From: Gaertneriomyces semiglobifer
Lineage: Eukaryota; Chytridiomycota; Chytridiomycetes; Spizellomycetales; Spizellomycetaceae
Assembly: GCA_025558075.1 (NCBI GenBank)
Contig: JAHLKF010000030.1
Location: 108,934 to 172,933 of the forward strand
Direction: 5' to 3'
DNA: 64,000 nt
Positions 54,033-62,700 of this stretch are shown here, piece by piece (the first letter of the stretch is position 1; each line of letters opens with the position of its first letter). The position numbers and the translations under genes are program-made. The notes beneath the pieces were generated by a model. It was not told the origin of the DNA, searched no databases, and saw nothing but the letters and a program-made list of their open reading frames with translations.

Positions 54033-54308
54033 ATGTTCGAATTCAGCGATTCATATTATGATACGCCTAAAGAATGTGTTCAAGTGACGTGTTTAGAGTT
54101 GTTCGACGCATTAAAGCCAGAGTTTCAGGAACAGTTTGTGAAAGATCTTGAAGAGATGAATACGGAAAATGTGGTGGACGAAGGAACATTCAAAGTTCTG
54201 AAATGGTCGCTTCTATTCAATAAACTGAGTTCTCAATACAAGGATCATGTCAAAGTTGAAGAAGCACCAAAGAAAAGAAAGGGCAAGAGCAAAGCACCCA
54301 GCATCTAG
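54033..54308 (+). CDS. Hypothetical E2 protein (91 aa)
   Basis: A helical, acidic protein (LELFDALKPEFQEQFVKDLEE) with a basic nuclear-signal-like end, PKKRKGKSK. A TTTAAATAGG element is 23 bp upstream of the start. The same element stands before the divergent zinc-ribbon gene when the other strand is read (TATTTAAAG). Unknown family. Confidence 0.55.
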   Translation: MFEFSDSYYDTPKECVQVTCLELFDALKPEFQEQFVKDLEEMNTENVVDEGTFKVLKWSLLFNKLSSQYKDHVKVEEAPKKRKGKSKAPSI

Positions 54309-54634
54309 GGTGCTTAAATATACTGTTACTCGGTATATAGGTTTCTATGATGTATTGATGTACATCACAGGAATCCTGTGGAGCATGTTATTAGTCGATA
54401 TGCTCAGACCGGTTACTTGTTGGTTTATGGTGGCTTCAACGTAGTAACAAAAAATGCCTATAAAACAAATCTTAATCAGAACGAGCACTGATTTGGGATG
54501 TAGGGAGCACCTTGATGCTCCCAATCATATGTTCTGAAAAAAAGATTTGTCCTAAACGCAACCTATACATCAGCAAAGACTCCACCAATGCTCAGCGTAA
54601 CATTCTCGTAGTAGTTCACAAGTAAACGAACCGA
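54309..54634. other. Gap with a hairpin between convergent E2 genes
   Basis: No gene is seen. A perfect hairpin GGGAGCA-CCTTGA-TGCTCCC at about 54503-54522, followed by an A-rich stretch, lies between convergent genes and could mark 3' ends. A TGATGTA/TACATCA pair lies near 54347-54367. Confidence 0.5.
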
Positions 54635-55744
54635 CTAGGGAAGAACAGTGTCATGAATCGTGGCAATTTTAAGTGACGAATTTGTTCCTTCAAATGACAA
54701 ACCAGCGCTCGAAGACTCGGTACGGTCTTGGAACGACCAGCCAAAGGAGAATTGCTTCTTGTCATAATCAGCAAATGAGATATCCATATCGCCGAGACTG
54801 TCAAAATCAGTCTGCGATAACAGACTGGCGAGCAATGTCTGATTGTCGGTTGTTGAATGCTTGAAGCCGGCTTTCCCGCTGGGAATTGCGGTCATACCAA
54901 GAACAAGACGCCACTCCCTGAGATCCCAAGAGGAATAGTTCAAAGCAGCATCCTTTGTAGTATCAGCATTTGCGTCAACAAACATTGCATCAAATCCCTG
55001 CAAGGATCGCACTCCGGACATATTCAGATTAAAAATATTCTTTTCAGTGCCAGAAGCCGGCACCAGAGCCTGGGTTGTTCTCGTATACTCATAGGAGATG
55101 GCTCGAGTTGCATTAACGAACTGAGGGCTCGGAGTATGATAAGGCATCAAGAGCCTAATGTTGCTGACACGGATTTCGTCCACATTCCCATTTGGGAATA
55201 CGGAGGCTGGGTGTGCAAGGGCGATGGTGAACTCCAGTGTCTGGTCCGGGAGTGCAAACACGTGAAAGAAATTTTTATTCTTAGGATTACAAAAACCAAC
55301 CCATGGATGCATGTTCATGGAGACAGTTGCTCGAGTGTCGAATATATTATCGTTTGAATAACCGCTAAGTTGTCTCAACAATTTCTTATGTCCGGCCGAC
55401 ATGTTCTTGTAGATGCTGCTCAAGAAAGCCGGGTAGTTATGAATTTTCTCAACAACTTGCCCTGCGGCCGTGATAGTCAAAGACTGAATGATGGCCTCAA
55501 GACCGAGATAAGTGTTCTTAATATCGGCACCAGGAGTAATAGCGGTTCCGTTGTTATATGCGGAAACATCCATGGAGAGGACCATTTTTGTAAGGTCAAA
55601 TGATGTCGTGCAAGAATCACATACAATACGGATGGGAGTCGAACTGCGGTCCTTTGAAGAATATTCGGCTTGATCGGTAGGAGAGAAGGTATGTATACCC
55701 TTTCCCAAAGGGTCACCAAATTGCCGAGCAGGAATCTCAGACAT
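54635..55744 (-). CDS. Major capsid protein-like (double jelly-roll type), paralogue A of E2
   Basis: 369 aa, ATG at 55744. The first half has the pattern seen in small double-jelly-roll capsid proteins: PIRIVCDS, then IIQSLTITAAGQVVEKIHNYPAFLSSIY. The second half starts with FFHVFALPDQTLEFTIALAH, then DEIRVSNIRLLMPYHTPSPQF. The same succession occurs in the 415-aa protein at 57934 (KIAEEYSDYPEHLSQQY; LCPNQAVELTLTL; VDDVRIVAQLVTPAAEF), so the two are paralogues. The length is short for Polinton-like virus capsid proteins. The fold call is from pattern and context, not a computed match. Confidence 0.65.
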   Translation of the reverse strand: MSEIPARQFGDPLGKGIHTFSPTDQAEYSSKDRSSTPIRIVCDSCTTSFDLTKMVLSMDVSAYNNGTAITPGADIKNTYLGLEAIIQSLTITAAGQVVEKIHNYPAFLSSIYKNMSAGHKKLLRQLSGYSNDNIFDTRATVSMNMHPWVGFCNPKNKNFFHVFALPDQTLEFTIALAHPASVFPNGNVDEIRVSNIRLLMPYHTPSPQFVNATRAISYEYTRTTQALVPASGTEKNIFNLNMSGVRSLQGFDAMFVDANADTTKDAALNYSSWDLREWRLVLGMTAIPSGKAGFKHSTTDNQTLLASLLSQTDFDSLGDMDISFADYDKKQFSFGWSFQDRTESSSAGLSFEGTNSSLKIATIHDTVLP

Positions 55745-55807
55745 GGAACGTTTCTTTTGATAATAGAAAACGAGGTAATTTATTAGTGCTGCGTTTAAGG
55801 CCCATGC

Positions 55808-56542
55808 TTATTCTGTGCTCGGTTTTCCCTCGGTGAACACGTCCTCATTCTTTGGTGTCTTTAGATCAATGTAGAGGAATGAATACGGTTCTTTTGTTGC
55901 TCGATCTGCAACATCGATAAACTCGCGTTCAGTGAGGTGACATCTCAGTTCAGGTGCGATCTTTTCATATTGCTTCATATTCAGTCGATAAAGAATGACG
56001 TGTGTGTTATTGACACGCTGCAATGGTGTCATTTGCAGAGTGTCATGGAAGGAGCACATTAATGAAATGCCGCTGTGTCTCGCTCGAGAGTACAGAGTGT
56101 CCAGCATCTCTTTGATACCGCTGGATATTTCTTCATGTTTCTTGAGTTCCTTCTTCGGGTCATTGCCGGTCTGTCTAGCGAGTATTCCATAGTCGTCGAT
56201 AACAATAAGAATGTGTTGTCGTGTTTTGTCTGTTCTGTAGAGCATGCGTTGTTTTTCAAACAAGGCGTTGAGGACATGGTTGGAGACTAAATGAGAAATG
56301 TATACATTGTTCTTTCGCTTAAGGCTGCTCCAAATGGGATCTTCAATGGAGGGTGTAAATATGCACACCGCAGAGTACGCTGGAGCAAGTTTCTCGATAA
56401 GGTTGACTTGACAAGTTGTTTTACCGGATCGTGAAGAGCCGACAATGGAGAGAACAAAGAACTTTCTGGGAAATCCGTTCGGTGTCTTATCAACGAGTTT
56501 TACCTCGTTTTCTTTGGGGATCTTTACCTTGTGAATGTACAT
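55808..56542 (-). CDS. Packaging ATPase of E2 (FtsK/HerA, A32-like)
   Basis: 244 aa, no intron. Walker A is VGSSRSGKTTCQ (about residue 35), Walker B is HILIVIDDYG (about 118), and an Arg-containing RHSGISLMCSFHD segment follows. The protein is only distantly similar to the E1 ATPase. It sits among the capsid genes, as in Polinton-like viruses. A 53-bp divergent promoter separates it from the penton-like gene. Confidence 0.82.
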   Translation of the reverse strand: MYIHKVKIPKENEVKLVDKTPNGFPRKFFVLSIVGSSRSGKTTCQVNLIEKLAPAYSAVCIFTPSIEDPIWSSLKRKNNVYISHLVSNHVLNALFEKQRMLYRTDKTRQHILIVIDDYGILARQTGNDPKKELKKHEEISSGIKEMLDTLYSRARHSGISLMCSFHDTLQMTPLQRVNNTHVILYRLNMKQYEKIAPELRCHLTEREFIDVADRATKEPYSFLYIDLKTPKNEDVFTEGKPSTE

Positions 56543-56595
56543 AGCGGATTAATTTCTTCTTAATAGTATAACAAGCAACATATTTTGTCGTCTAT

Positions 56596-57345
56596 ATGTA
56601 TAGAGAATATATTCTGAATACGGCCATAGTCGGGGACTCGAGCAATGCTACATTCTATATCTCTCCTCCTCAGAGCATCTATGCATTCCGTGTGATCTCG
56701 GTGAATTTCATTCAATCGTGGGACATGATGAATAGTACTAACAATACCATCCTCTTTGCAGAGATGGGCGACACCACTCCACGAAAAGCCACAATCGCAC
56801 CGGGACATTACAATGCGTTTAATATTGGTGCAGCAGTAGCAACTGCAATGTCGGGTGCAGGATCGCAGCCATATACCTGCACCTATGACGAGCGAACTCG
56901 ACGATTGAGGATCGAAACGACAGGAAGTAAAGAGTTCAAACTGATTGAAGGTGCACGAGGTAGCACTGCATACTTGCAACTCGGAATGAGTAAATCGAGC
57001 GAAAGCGGTTACGCATTACCGGGCTTTACTCTGCCTGCTCCTTTGAATCTATCTGCAAGTCAACCGATTCTTCTCACTAGCAGAACTCTGCAAACGTCAA
57101 ACGGAATTACATATGTTGCAGGAATTAACAGTGATATCAACGTACTGGCGTGTATCACACCGGACTCCTTTAATGATGTAGTGTCCTGGGTAAACCCGAG
57201 TGACAAAATGTTCCAGACGGGAGAAATCAGCATGAGTTCTATTGACATCCAATTATTTGACAGCCAAACGATGCAACAAATCAAGACCACTGCTCCAATC
57301 GTTGTTGTTCTTGGTGTGTATGATGATCCTGCAGACCTTTTTTGA
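56596..57345 (+). CDS. Penton-like minor capsid protein of E2
   Basis: 249 aa. It begins MYREYILNTAIV, then has SNATFYISPPQSIYAFRVISVNFI, an APGHYNAFNIGAAVATAM block and YTCTYDERTRRLRIETTG. This order, an N-terminal strand naming the capsid edge, a GxY/N-type turn, a helix, then a TYDxxTxRL strand, is what I expect of penton-type proteins in Polinton-like viruses and virophages. Its position between the ATPase and the capsid genes agrees. No fold prediction was run. Confidence 0.7.
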   Translation: MYREYILNTAIVGDSSNATFYISPPQSIYAFRVISVNFIQSWDMMNSTNNTILFAEMGDTTPRKATIAPGHYNAFNIGAAVATAMSGAGSQPYTCTYDERTRRLRIETTGSKEFKLIEGARGSTAYLQLGMSKSSESGYALPGFTLPAPLNLSASQPILLTSRTLQTSNGITYVAGINSDINVLACITPDSFNDVVSWVNPSDKMFQTGEISMSSIDIQLFDSQTMQQIKTTAPIVVVLGVYDDPADLF

Positions 57346-57386
57346 AGTTTTTTTTTCTTGATAGTGTTCAAGAAATCAACGATAAA

Positions 57387-57875
57387 ATGGAAGAAGAACA
57401 GCAAAAATCGATCGCCACAGCCCATCCCGAGGTTGAAGCAAGCGCTGCACAGGACACAGTACATGAAAATGTACAGGATCACGCGGAGGATGCTCCAAAG
57501 GCGAAGAGAAAGATGACTGAAAAGCAAAAGGCGGCACTCGACGCGGCTCGAGAGAAGCGCACAGCGCGATTGCGCGAAATGTCGAAGCAGAAGGCTGAAG
57601 AGGATGAGAAAAAACGGCTTGAGGAGGCCAAGAGACTGCTTCAGGAGGAAAAGGCAAAGAAGAAGGCAGCGCGATTAGCAAAGGCAGCAGCAAAACCACC
57701 CAAGAAGAAGCCAGTAAAAGCAAAGGCGCCAGTTGAACCAGAAGAGGAACATTCACCTCCCAATATAAAGATTCAGCCAACAAATCCAATTGCCTCAAGA
57801 TTATACGATCAGCAGGCCGAGGTCGCATTCAATAATCCTTATGATGTTATTTTTGGAAATACATACAGAAGGTAA
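57387..57875 (+). CDS. Lys/Ala-rich coiled-coil protein of E2 (162 aa)
   Basis: ATG at 57387. Residues about 35-115 form a long charged helix (KRKMTEKQKAALDAAREKR and on) with a Lys/Ala/Pro-rich end (PPKKKPVKAKAPV). A C-terminal motif, NNPYDVIFGNTYRR, closes it. The design matches the E1 protein at 30979/38432, including the IFG end. It may be a DNA-packing or internal virion protein. Confidence 0.65.
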   Translation: MEEEQQKSIATAHPEVEASAAQDTVHENVQDHAEDAPKAKRKMTEKQKAALDAAREKRTARLREMSKQKAEEDEKKRLEEAKRLLQEEKAKKKAARLAKAAAKPPKKKPVKAKAPVEPEEEHSPPNIKIQPTNPIASRLYDQQAEVAFNNPYDVIFGNTYRR

Positions 57876-57905
57876 AGACATTCCGAGTACTGAATATTTT
57901 TTTAG

Positions 57906-57940
57906 TTGACATCTTGTAAGAAAACCCTTCAAGATGTCAA
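57906..57940 (+). repeat. Inverted repeat over the start codon of capsid paralogue B
   Basis: Perfect 11-bp arms TTGACATCTTG (57906-57916) and CAAGATGTCAA (57930-57940) are separated by 13 bp. The ATG at 57934 lies in the right arm, so an mRNA starting upstream could hide the start codon in a stem. Confidence 0.85.
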
Positions 57941-59181
57941 TTAACAATCAAACTTCCGGTAGTACTTATCCCGTAATTCCTGCAAATTGGATCTATGCAT
58001 CTCGTCAATTTGAGATGAACTCGGACGCTCTCTCTGAAAATGTTATGATTTATCGCCCAGTCAAGGACAGGCATGACTCAAGAGCCGCCGGATCTCCTAT
58101 CAAGGTGGTGATTGACTCTCCAAGTTCCTTTCTAAGGCCGCAAAGAACCTATATGTCATGCAGGATCACTCATTACAATTCAGACAGTTCTCCAAATACT
58201 AGCGTCACATCCAGCGATGTTGGATTGATGTCCCATTTTAGAACAGCGACACTACGAGTTTCGGGAAAGATTGCGGAAGAATACAGTGATTACCCTGAGC
58301 ACTTGAGTCAGCAATATACCTATGAAACTGCTGCAAGACGCAAGTATTTGCGATTGCTCGAAGGGGCTGGAAATGCCGACGCCATTAAGAATGCTAACGG
58401 TTCTGCTATTGTCCGCCATCACTTACGCTTTGGATTGCTTAACAACGTTAATGGGAACCCTTTACCCCTGTGCCTTTGCCCGAACCAGGCGGTGGAATTG
58501 ACGCTTACATTGAACACTCCCCAGCAAGCAGTTACTAATGCACCTAGTGGAGGTTATTTTGTAGTGGATGATGTCCGAATCGTTGCCCAACTGGTAACTC
58601 CAGCAGCCGAGTTCTTATCTTCCGCATGGGCAGGTATTCGAAACGGCAAGTACCTAGAACTAGATTACGTTGCAGGCGTTCAAACCACGAACCCATGTAG
58701 TGGCGCGACTCAAAATAACTTTATTATTCCTCTCAGCAACAGTCGAGTGGTAGGACTGATGCATCGCTTTAGAAGGGATGATGCTTACTCGACTACAACG
58801 GGGGATAAATCATTGATTTATGATAAGGCAAACCTGATCTCTTGGAGATACCAGTTGGGTCAGTGGAGATTGCCCTTGACAGAGGACTTTAAGGTAGAGG
58901 ATGCATTGATCAACGGTGCTTTATCGATGTCGGATTCAGAAAACTATGAAACTGAAGATGTTGACTTTGATAACTTTGACTCGAAGCGCTTTACCATAAG
59001 ACACAATTTCAAATCGATTGATGAAGAGATGTCGAGTGCTTTAAATTTAACAGGGTCAGATGGTAACCTCCGTTTGATCACCACTCATGCAAGCCCACCT
59101 CCCTCAACGAGCGTGTCTCTTCTAACCTCTGTTTTCGTGCATAGGACGCTCTTGATTGGAAATACGATAGATATAGTCTGA
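57934..59181 (+). CDS. Major capsid protein-like (double jelly-roll type), paralogue B of E2
   Basis: 415 aa. It shares the pattern of paralogue A (54635-55744): PIKVVIDSPSSF, a SGKIAEEYSDYPEHLSQQY segment, then NQAVELTLTLNTPQQAV, then VDDVRIVAQLVTPAAEFLSSAW, and later SWRYQLGQWRLPL (paralogue A has SSWDLREWRLVLG). The C-terminus SKRFTIRHNFKS parallels KKQFSFGWSFQD in A. The two may be major and minor capsomer proteins, or a diverged duplicate. Confidence rests on the internal paralogy and the neighbouring penton and ATPase genes. Confidence 0.65.
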   Translation: MSINNQTSGSTYPVIPANWIYASRQFEMNSDALSENVMIYRPVKDRHDSRAAGSPIKVVIDSPSSFLRPQRTYMSCRITHYNSDSSPNTSVTSSDVGLMSHFRTATLRVSGKIAEEYSDYPEHLSQQYTYETAARRKYLRLLEGAGNADAIKNANGSAIVRHHLRFGLLNNVNGNPLPLCLCPNQAVELTLTLNTPQQAVTNAPSGGYFVVDDVRIVAQLVTPAAEFLSSAWAGIRNGKYLELDYVAGVQTTNPCSGATQNNFIIPLSNSRVVGLMHRFRRDDAYSTTTGDKSLIYDKANLISWRYQLGQWRLPLTEDFKVEDALINGALSMSDSENYETEDVDFDNFDSKRFTIRHNFKSIDEEMSSALNLTGSDGNLRLITTHASPPPSTSVSLLTSVFVHRTLLIGNTIDIV

Positions 59182-59287
59182 TTCCACACTTGTGGAGCGA
59201 AAGACCGATAAATGTGAAAACCTTGTTTTTTGATGGATCATAAAATCTATCAAAACACAATGATCATGGTGTTGGGGGACCAACGAC

Positions 59288-59446
59288 TTACTTCATACGT
59301 TTAAGCACGTAGGGTAAAAGTTGGGGAGGGACTTTGCTAAGATCCTTCTTTCCTTTCTTAGGAGGAGGTCTAATTTTTTGTGAGATAGTGGCCCTCCAAT
59401 TGGGGGATGGAGCAATTTTAGACGCTTTCATTCTTTTACCGGGCAT
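59288..59446 (-). CDS. Small basic peptide of E2 (52 aa)
   Basis: A short open frame with ATG at 59446. It starts MPGKRMKASKIAPSP and holds an IRPPPKKGKKDLSK block; about a quarter of residues are Lys or Arg. Size and charge fit a core or DNA-binding peptide of a small DNA virus. It lies between the capsid paralogue B and the proline-rich gene, and ends 106 bp after the capsid stop. Not recognised. Confidence 0.5.
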   Translation of the reverse strand: MPGKRMKASKIAPSPNWRATISQKIRPPPKKGKKDLSKVPPQLLPYVLKRMK

Positions 59447-59488
59447 TCTATGATATACGGGTATTATCTACTTATAAGCAACACTATT

Positions 59489-60382
59489 TTATTTCTTTCT
59501 GATGTAACCTTTGTTGCTACGAGCATCTGGTGGCCGATAATCCACATCCTTCCTCTTTCGTGTGCTTCGTCTCAAAGCAGGAGGATTTGCAACAACTGGT
59601 GTCGACACCAGCCCCGAGCCTGGGGCAGGCGGGACTAGGGGTGTGGATGCAGTATGAAGCGGTGTTCCAAAAGCCGGCATTTGTGGAGCGGTGGAGACCG
59701 GACCAGGAATATTCTGTTGAGATGCCCGAGGTGTCGGAGTGGGCTCAATTGGTGAATGTATGTAGGCACCTGGAATGGTCACTTGTGGATTCAGCAAACC
59801 TCTGCGTGCTGCAACCGATGTGGGAAGGATTCGCCTTGGAGAAATACCTGGACTTGAGCCGGGAGAAGATGATGCAGAGGAAGATGAAGATGAGGATGCT
59901 GAAAAAGGCGAACCTCCTCCTCCACCAGGAGGCCGCCACCAACCCATGTTTGGATCGTGGTTTGGCACCAAAGGTGCTGCTAGGAGATGCATTCTTACTC
60001 TTGCTTCGTGGTCGTCCTCAACGGGGCGCTTACTCCATGGGCCTGTCGATGGGGCTCGAAGCAGATGGGTTCTGGTGTATAACTCTTCATCACTGTTTTC
60101 CTTTGGAACCTTTGGCCATTTGATTTTTTTAGAATCCGGTTGCTTCGGAGGGTCATATTTAGTTGGCGACGGATATTTCACATTATCAACATCCATTGGC
60201 TCCAACTTGTACTCTGCGGGTTCCGCCTTCACATCAATATCCATGGGGCTTGTTCTAAAATCTTTTGTGACTGAATCCGATGGGAACTGAATAGGAGATG
60301 TTGCATGTGATTGAAGTTCGACCTTGTTGGTGGAACCGATCCGCCCTACTTCTGTAGACGTTTGCGTTCCGGCATCTGTCAT
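59489..60382 (-). CDS. Disordered Pro/Ser-rich protein of E2
   Basis: Taken from the ATG at 60382, 297 aa. The frame is open up to an earlier ATG at 60517 (342 aa), which would overlap the upstream gene by 115 nt. It contains two related motifs, SPMDIDVKAEP and EPMDVDNVKYP, a Gly run followed by a Ser-rich stretch, and a C-terminal RRSTRKRKDVDYRPP basic block. It has no fold I recognise. The MDID/MDVD motif also occurs in the E1 HNH protein. Confidence 0.55.
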   Translation of the reverse strand: MTDAGTQTSTEVGRIGSTNKVELQSHATSPIQFPSDSVTKDFRTSPMDIDVKAEPAEYKLEPMDVDNVKYPSPTKYDPPKQPDSKKIKWPKVPKENSDEELYTRTHLLRAPSTGPWSKRPVEDDHEARVRMHLLAAPLVPNHDPNMGWWRPPGGGGGSPFSASSSSSSSASSSPGSSPGISPRRILPTSVAARRGLLNPQVTIPGAYIHSPIEPTPTPRASQQNIPGPVSTAPQMPAFGTPLHTASTPLVPPAPGSGLVSTPVVANPPALRRSTRKRKDVDYRPPDARSNKGYIRKK

Positions 60383-60402
60383 GTTGATCGTGTGGTTCTG
60401 TC

Positions 60403-60954
60403 CTAGAATGACATTCTTTTCCTTTGCATTAGCAACCTCTGGAGCCCGAGGATCTGTTGCTCTTTCGACTTTCTTTGTGGTGTCACGAGAGTTTGATTTT
60501 GTTGCGCTCGCATCCATCCTGGTTGGTGGAATGCAGAAGTTGTCCCGTCGCTGTTAACTTGAACAGCGACACTTCTAGGCAAATTGATATATCGTCCCTT
60601 TCTTGGAAAGAGATTGCCTTCATCAAGTTCGTCAAAGTATGCTTGTCTTGACTTCTCTTTCTCGACAGCAAGGAATGCAGCAACTGCATCTTTTTCGACT
60701 TTGCTTACATAGTCCGCTTCTCTGAAGCGAGGGTTGCCATTGGGGTTGAACTTGAGATCCGTGGTGACACTTGATACCTCACCTTTAGGGACGAAGAAGT
60801 GATCACGGAATTCTCGATTGAAAGTATTCTCAGGACCTGGCTTCCCATCGATAAACCCATATTGTCGTGCTTGGATGTTGGGAATAGGACGGTCCGGAAA
60901 GCCAGTCGGGTTCCATATCGGCAGTCTTAAATTTTCATTGTAGACAGCACTCAT
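60403..60954 (-). CDS. E2 protein of unknown function (183 aa)
   Basis: ATG at 60954, stop at 60403. It has a compact N-terminal half (NPTGFPDRPIPNIQARQYGF, EFRDHFFVPKGEVSSV) and a basic Gln/Arg-rich end (RLLMQRKRMSF). It is divergent from the 100-aa gene across 46 bp that hold a GTCTT/AAGAC mini-hairpin. Its 3' end overlaps the longer version of the next gene in another frame. Probably structural by position. Not recognised. Confidence 0.6.
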   Translation of the reverse strand: MSAVYNENLRLPIWNPTGFPDRPIPNIQARQYGFIDGKPGPENTFNREFRDHFFVPKGEVSSVTTDLKFNPNGNPRFREADYVSKVEKDAVAAFLAVEKEKSRQAYFDELDEGNLFPRKGRYINLPRSVAVQVNSDGTTSAFHQPGWMRAQQNQTLVTPQRKSKEQQILGLQRLLMQRKRMSF

Positions 60955-61000
60955 TTTTTTGTATAGTCTTCTTAATAAGACTCGTACAAGATAATTTCAG

Positions 61001-61303
61001 ATGGCCAATTTTTTCCAAAGAGTGAAGGGCAAAGCCAACACCTTTTTCAAGAATGCACCAGCCAATATAACAAAAGCACGAAATTTCTTTTCAGGAGCAG
61101 TTAAAACCGCTGGAAAGGCAAATCGCTTCATTCAACATGTAAACAAGGGTGTGCAAGAGAATGACGTTTTTGGAGCCAAAGTCAAAGACGTTGGAAAGCA
61201 GGTGTCAGACTTTTCAGATATCGGGTTGAAAAAGATCCAGGATGTTCACGAGAAAGGAAGCAAATTTGCCGATCACGTTGCTCGATTTGATCCAAACGCA
61301 TAA
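61001..61303 (+). CDS. Small amphipathic protein of E2 (100 aa)
   Basis: Begins MANFFQRVKGKANTFFKNAP. The whole length is helical and amphipathic, basic at the N-terminus, with repeated Phe-Phe pairs (NFF, TFF, NFF) and a Val/Gly-rich middle. This recalls membrane-active or cement proteins in the capsid clusters of Polinton-like viruses, but it has no clear homology. It precedes the integrase gene by 35 bp. Confidence 0.55.
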   Translation: MANFFQRVKGKANTFFKNAPANITKARNFFSGAVKTAGKANRFIQHVNKGVQENDVFGAKVKDVGKQVSDFSDIGLKKIQDVHEKGSKFADHVARFDPNA

Positions 61304-61338
61304 TATTCACTCCTTGAAGATATAGAGATCTCCCAGAT

Positions 61339-62577
61339 ATGGCAGACATATTTCAGCGAAGAAATTACTTCAAGCCGATCTCTGAAGAGGATGAACGGAA
61401 CTTGAAAGAAATGTTCTATTCCGACATGGCTTTCATGGGACGAGATCGTCTATGGCATTTATTTAAGAGCTGATACCCTGATAGCAAGATATCGCAGAGG
61501 GCCGTGCTAGATTGGTTAAAAAAACAGGAAATCCATCAAAAGATGACTAGGCCTATCGTATCAAAGGGTGGGATACGACCGATTTTGGCTTCGAAGCCAG
61601 GTTCGCTGCAGATTGACACGATAAACATGAGTTCTGTTTCATATAACGGCTACAGTTATATAGTGAATGCTATAGACATTCTCAGTAAGCGACTATATTC
61701 TCGAGCGATTCGGGCGAACACTCAACAAAACATTCGTAATTTTCTTCAATCGCTCGTAGATGATGGAGTGCAAATCAGATCGATCCAAAGTGACAACGGT
61801 GTCGAGTTCCAAGGGATAGTTCAGGAATTTGCAGGATCGAGGGATATCCCATGGCGTTTCAGCAAGGCGGGTTCACCGCAAACAAACGCGCTGGTAGAAC
61901 GCATGAACGCAACACCAAAAAAAATGATCTATTCGTCGATAAAACTTGGAGACCGTAATTGGGTAGAGAGTCTGCCGAAGATTGTCAATAATATCAACTC
62001 GACGGTGTCGTTTGGGGCGGGGCGCAAACTTCTCACACCAGATCAAATTGAACGCAATGTAGAAGAAAGTTATCGAGCGCAGGTTACTCTGAGGACAAAA
62101 GGGCGAGGAGTAAAAGTGCTTCCACCATTCAAAGTTGGGGATCGAGTGCGGCTGCTTATACAAGAGAACACGGACATTCGACGACCATCGAAAACAGGAT
62201 ATTTTGGCGATGAAATTCATACGATCGAGGGAGTTGTTCCGAACCCACACCCGAATTACATGGATGCGTACAAGTTATCAGGACAACAAGGGCTCTTTGC
62301 CGCATACCGACTCCGATTAGTGCCTGAGGGTACTGTAACCACACCATCAACTGTTGAAGATAATGATGACAGCGATCAAGACACTGGAAGCGAAGGAGAT
62401 TATGAGGTCGAAACAATATTGGATAAGCGCACTCGACGCCAACGAAGAGGCCAACCTCAAGTAACAGAGTATCTTGTTCTATGGAGAGGATATGATCGTA
62501 GTGAAGCGACATGGGAGCCGGTGTCAAACCTACAAAACGCTCGAGAGGCCATATATGCGTTTGAAAATACCCACTAG
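61339..62577 (+). pseudogene. Retroviral-type integrase with chromodomain, interrupted by an in-frame TGA
   Basis: The ATG at 61339 is in frame with the long frame that runs to 62577, except for a TGA at 61471-61473 (codon 45). The part before the stop (EDERNLKEMFYSDMAFMGRD..LW) and the part after it (SQRAVLDWLKKQEIHQ) together form the usual N-terminal region. The catalytic core has the acidic triad LQIDTINM, QSDNGVEF and NALVERMN with 34 residues between the last two. A C-terminal SH3-like strand region (PFKVGDRVRLL) and a chromodomain (EYLVLWRGY..ATWEP) follow. No intron with GT-AG borders removes the TGA. It is either inactive or needs readthrough. Confidence 0.85.
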
Positions 62578-62642
62578 AACTACGATGTAAGCGAAAATCA
62601 TCGATGTAAGTATTTACATCGTTTGATGTAATTTTATTTTCC

Positions 62643-62650
62643 TATATAAG
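62643..62650 (+). promoter_or_regulatory. TATA box of the tyrosine recombinase gene
   Basis: TATATAAG lies 51 bp upstream of the ATG at 62701. Just before it are GATGTAA and TTACATC pairs (62584-62630) that can form a hairpin. Confidence 0.5.
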
Positions 62651-62700
62651 AGGAAGGTACAAGTGTATAACAACGTCCATTGTTAGTATCAAAATAGACA

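Noticed and set aside
61471..61473. TGA read as selenocysteine or as part of an intron in the integrase
   Set aside because: No GT-AG pair removes it, integrases have no selenocysteine at this place, and other genes here use TGA as a stop.
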